From Sphaeroforma sirkka (Eukaryota; Opisthokonta; Ichthyosporea; Ichthyophonida): a DNA stretch of 25,000 nucleotides. Of the stretch, positions 21,123 to 25,000 are shown piece by piece; the stretch's first letter is position 1; every line of letters starts with the position of its first letter. Where the stretch lies: NCBI GenBank assembly GCA_001586965.3, contig LUCW03001404.1:70001-95000 (forward strand), given 5' to 3'. Below the pieces are notes generated by a model. It saw only the letters and a list, made by a program, of their open reading frames with translations. It searched no databases and was not told the DNA's origin. The translations under genes were made by a program, and so were the position numbers.

Positions 21123-21230
21123 AATGCAAGCAGTGGAAGTCGAATTGAGGGCGTGACCGATCGGAAAATATATGAAATCGCCAAGCCTCAGTACCAGACT
21201 GACGTTATTTATTTACATCCGGTTTATGCG
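21123..21230 (+). CDS. Possible isolated exon with an R-x-x-x-IAKPQ motif (very tentative)
   Basis: An acceptor-like TACTGTCGTTTCAG is followed by an open frame reading NASSGSRIEGVTDRKIYEIA, then KPQYQTD. The motif recalls the short LAKPK repeats of THEG-type proteins, but one unit is far too little to assign. The frame stays open to 21407 with increasingly unlikely composition, and no clear donor or partner exon was found. It may be chance. Confidence 0.2.
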
Positions 21231-21465
21231 TGTCTGGGCTCTGTCCAACTAATACCGGGCTCTTCCACACGAGTATACATGTGTCATTACATGTATGTGT
21301 GTTGGAGCTTTGCTGGAGTATGGCATAATGCATCTACTACAGTATCCAGCCATCTTATATTCCATACACGCACAGGTAGATCCCAAACACTCTTTCTAAA
21401 TCATTGACATGACATGTTCAACAACACATCATCTCCCATATTACAACAGCCAAGCTTCTATTCCC

Positions 21466-23436
21466 TTACACACTGCTCTTCTTCTTCTTAGATGCCTTAG
21501 ACGCACTCGTGGGGGTCGCCTTTCTTTTTCCCGCAGCAGGCGTAGGGCTTGGCGTAGGTGTCTTCTTAGTAGTCGGTGTAGGTGTCTTCTTAGCCGCTTG
21601 TGCGGGTGCTTTTTGTGTGGTGGGTGTGCTTGTATTTGACTTCGCGGTTTTGCCCGAGCTTTTCTTTGCGCTATTGGGAGTGGGTGCTGACTCGGCTTTA
21701 GGGGTCTTTTCCGGGGCATTTTCTGATGTTTGCTCTGTGACGGTGGCTTCAGGCTTAGTTGCGGCCTCAGCGGTCTGTTATGTAGGGTTCGTAAATGATG
21801 GGAATTAGTCAAGTGATGGCAATGAGCGAGCAGTGCCCCGAGCCCCAGAAACCAGACCCGAGAAATAAACTATATGCAGAGGTAACAAAGACGTTCCTGG
21901 CCTAAGGACACTCTTAAGTATATAGTATAATCCATACAACGACTACGGAAGCAACAAGCTCAACCAGAACACTATTCCGAAACGTCGACACTGTGAAACA
22001 AACTTACATATCCTGGATACTCGTAGTCAATGCCCAGTGCAACAAGTTTGGCTCTGTGTTTGCGTTCTTTCTTGAGCAAGTTGGCGGTGATGGCCTGCAC
22101 CCGTTCCGCAGTTTTAGGCTTTCTCGAGGCGAAACGTTCACGTGCAAGCCAGTCTACCTTCTTGAACTTCTTGTCATGCCCCTTGAACATGGCGGGCGTA
22201 ACCTCGCCTTCGGGCACTCGTTTACCTGGAGATGTGTATACAGAGCGCGGTGAGAATAAATTCTGAGGTATATGATGATTTCGGGACTAGAGAGACGCGT
22301 GTTCGCACGCCTGGACTAGAGCATCACATTCTTGACGATAGTGACTATCGAGTTGAAGGCATTTGCTGCGATAAGCGTTAGATACTTTTGCAGGTTAGAC
22401 TACATACTATACGTCAGTGCGTGCAGTGGCACTAACAACATCAACATCAATGGACTATAACCAGATACTTACATTGTAATACTCGCTCGAATAGAAGGTA
22501 GTTGTTCATAGCCGATGCGACAATGTCGGCAACTTCCTCGTGTTCAAACTCGATGTAACCGTATCCTTTGCTATTGGCGGTCTGAGAGAACAATAGTTAG
22601 AGATGCAGTGAGCGTAGTACACAGCACAACCGTTGCAAAATGCACAGCATCAGATTGTGGGTCGTACGCCACACTACATGAATTGAAATGTCCTTAGGTG
22701 GTCTCGTTGTGCATCTACGACTAAAAAACAAACAACATCTCGTACACTCACCTTTCTACTCCGCATCAGCTTGACTTTGGTAACACTTCCGAACTGGCCG
22801 AAGAAAGCCTTCATCTCCTCCTCATAGAAACCAGAAGGAATGTGCCCTAGGTACACCACACCTCGCTTGCCGGTTAGATTTTCTCCTTTGACCTGTGAGC
22901 CAATACAATGAAACATTGTATGATGAATACTAGTTTTCGATTGATCAATGCAGACTTTCTGCTCAAGCGACGTCTTCGCGTATCTTCTGAACCAAATTTT
23001 CACTTATTTGCTGCATACTATACAATACACACGAAGACATATAGATGTATATACATATACATATATACGCACATACATACATACATACATGCATACATAT
23101 ATATATGTGTGTGTTATACATGTATATATATATCTATATATATATGACCCTATCCACTATACATGACTTCCATACCTTCTTGACCTTCTTGCGCTTGCCC
23201 CCGGCAGTCGTCTCAGCCACCACTTCTGAGCCTAGAGTCTTTTCAATCTGTGCCTGGATCTTAGACGTCTCCGCATTGTCCATGTGGTCCGCAATGTTAG
23301 CTACAGCATCCTCAGATGCCACTTCCTCGGTCTTGTCGTCGTCATTGTCAGACACTTCACTTTCACTCTCACTCTCGCTGTCGGCGGGCAGAGTAATGAA
23401 ATCCTCCGCGGGATCTTCGCATGAAGCAGGTGGCAT
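21466..23436 (-). CDS. RRM-containing nucleolar protein, NIFK/Nop15 type (ribosome large-subunit biogenesis)
   Basis: Five exons on the minus strand: 23436-23176, 22892-22752, 22581-22473, 22225-22008 and 21774-21466; phases 0, 0, 1 and 0; 345 residues. The N-terminus is acidic with Ser-Glu repeats and ends in GGKRKKVKK. The single RRM spans about 99-175, with RNP2 VVYLGHI (99-105) and RNP1 SKGYGYIEF (138-146). It is followed directly by the family-typical [20 protein letters not shown] and FKGHDKKF region, then a basic helix with [16 protein letters not shown]. The 102-residue tail is rich in Lys, Thr, Pro, Ser and Ala ([14 protein letters not shown]) and ends [10 protein letters not shown]. 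Members of this family bind pre-rRNA ITS2 regions in the nucleolus; human NIFK also binds the Ki-67 FHA domain. An in-frame Met 11 codons upstream (MTALLLTTSQ) is an alternative start. Confidence 0.93.
23045..23146. repeat. (ACAT)n/(TA)n microsatellite in intron 1 of the NIFK-like gene
   Basis: ACATACATACATACATACAT flanked by TATACATATA and TA runs lies within the intron between 23175 and 22893. Confidence 0.95.
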
Positions 23437-25000
23437 GGTTTGCGAGGTTGTTAGTAAAAGTGCAGTCATATCAAGTTGTTTGCCGCATAGTTTCGAGTTT
23501 GGTGAGCGTTCGTATGTATTGTGTAGATAGTCAGTACAACTGGTGAGGAGGGCAATACATAAAATATTATATAACCCGCTGGCGGTATGGTTATGCAGGC
23601 ATGTGAATATGAAGAAAGATTGTAGATCAGAAAGCATTTAACAATTGCCCTTGATCCTTTCATTCCGAGAAGATAAGCAAATATCGTGGGACACAAAAGT
23701 CTGTCACGTTTGATCATCAAGGTATAATAACGATACCAGTCTGTACTTCAGGGCAAGACTCGATTACATAAAGGTTATGATGATACCAATGATAACACTG
23801 TGCACTTGTAGCAAAAGTTTAGAAACATAGTCCAAGGTGAAGAATAGACTTGATATCGTGCGCGTGTACATGCTTGACATTTGCTAACTCTCTCCAACTG
23901 ACTAGGACTGACAATTACAAACATCAGCCTCACAGACAGCTGGCATTCACATGTACTAAACTATGTAGTGGTGTTCTGCATTTGATGTGCAATGAACATA
24001 CTTGCACAGAAATATATGAACATATATATACATGCATCTGGTGAAAACATATAATATAAGTTATACCAGGTGTATTTTAAGCAGATATATACAGAAATGG
24101 AAATATCGATAATAGAAGATCGCCATACATTACCTAGAGAATTGGCATAATCATTCACCCGCAAAAGATTAGCAACTTGTATACATGTATATAACTTGTG
24201 ACGAACGATCGGCGTCTGTCCAAAAAATTTCTATACAATCTCATTATATATATAGATACATATACCTCTAAATGTGTGAACGTATGTCTAAATACATATA
24301 TGCGTGTACTTGCATATGGCGATGTACATATACGTATATACATATGCATACATGAATTGAATGTATATGTGAATAAACTCATACACATATATATATATTT
24401 ACATAGCCACACGCATGTGTACATAGGAATATACGTCTACGTCTACGTATATATATATTCTGGCCGTGTTTCTGAGAATACAAATATATATTCATGTATA
24501 CTATCGGACGTTATAATATTCTTAGCAGTACGATAACATACAACCGTAATTTAAATTATGTGGTTTTCATGTGACTAGTCAATATAGTGTTGAATGTTTG
24601 TAGTGCAATGCAGTTCATCACAGAATTCGCTAGCCGATCAACAAGCATTGCAGTCTTCTCTTCTGTTGATCAGATCTCGATTACATCTCAGCAGGAGTCG
24701 ATACATGTCACGCGACAGTGAATATGCTCGTTAACAAAACTATAAATTACCATGTGATCAAAGAACTGACGTTCTACAAGAGATGAAAAATTGTGCGTGC
24801 CAAATGAAAGAAACTTTGTACAACACTTTGACTTCCTAATGATATGTACCGCCAAGTAAACATATGTCAAAACGTTTGCATGTGTAATACTCTTATCCAT
24901 CGATATCAATACATCACTGCAAACAAATACACTCGTGCCTGCATGTCCTACATGCACATTTGAATGTATATCTCAATATCCCGATATTCTAATAGCCAAA
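23437..25000. other. 5' flank of the NIFK-like gene and right-hand spacer
   Basis: The first part should hold the promoter and 5' UTR of the minus-strand gene; no specific element is recognised. From about 24240 to 24480 the sequence is TATACATATG-rich, like a milder form of the tract at 7956-9897. An 8-bp perfect inverted repeat GATCAACA/TGTTGATC with a 20-nt loop lies at 24636-24671. No exon is supported up to the window end. Confidence 0.5.

Noticed and set aside
21441..21812. Arg/His/Pro-rich minus-strand frame and its plus-strand counterpart at 21509-21808
   Set aside because: Both are shadows of the last exon of the NIFK-like gene; the correct frame is the Lys/Thr/Pro-rich one that joins in phase to the exon at 22225-22008.
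1..25000. tRNA, rRNA, CRISPR and bacterial operon features
   Set aside because: No cloverleaf with a GGTTCGAAT-type T-arm was seen, no spacer-repeat array, and gene structure is clearly eukaryotic. A covariance-model scan would be decisive for small RNAs.

Overview
This is eukaryotic nuclear DNA. The genes are split by GT-AG introns of about 100-900 bp, intergenic spaces are long, AT-rich and full of microsatellites, and there are no bacterial-style gene clusters. Gene content and intron style would fit a unicellular holozoan such as an ichthyosporean, but the sequence does not prove this.

Layout. (1) 296-3623 (+): 3' part of a gene whose product resembles the NEPRO/RMP1 family of nucleolar RNase MRP-associated proteins; its 5' end lies left of the window. 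(2) 4136-4425 (+): two short exons that look like a gene start, possibly the N-terminal part of a second NEPRO-like copy. (3) 5057-6604 (-): a three-exon gene for an 8-TM membrane protein made of two four-TM repeats (MARVEL-like). (4) 6605-12100: mostly gene-free, with a CT/GA inverted repeat and a 1.9-kb tract (7956-9897) built mostly of TA, CATATG, GCATGC and AAT repeats. One possible orphan exon lies at 11328-11525 (-). (5) 12100-20170: a tandem segmental duplication, each unit carrying a four-exon methionine sulfoxide reductase A gene (copy A 13003-15219, copy B 17644-19588), each followed by decayed copies of the last-exon tail. (6) 20170-21465: intergenic, with an inverted repeat and a weak exon candidate. 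(7) 21466-23436 (-): five-exon gene for an RRM nucleolar protein of the NIFK/Nop15 type. (8) 23437-25000: nothing recognisable.

Main point of interest. The two MsrA copies have the same intron positions and phases but have diverged. Copy A keeps an Arg/Ser-rich mitochondrial-type presequence and all expected catalytic residues. Copy B has lost the presequence through a stop codon and a deletion, and has changed the substrate-pocket Tyr, a Cys and a His, while keeping the nucleophilic Cys and both recycling Cys. Exon 3 of the two copies is almost identical while exon 2 is strongly diverged, which suggests gene conversion.

NEPRO/RMP1 and NIFK both belong to nucleolar rRNA-processing families. 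The MsrA pair would repair oxidised methionine in mitochondrion (A) and cytosol (B, if active). No operon-like cooperation is visible. All homology calls rest on reading motifs by eye, without database searches.
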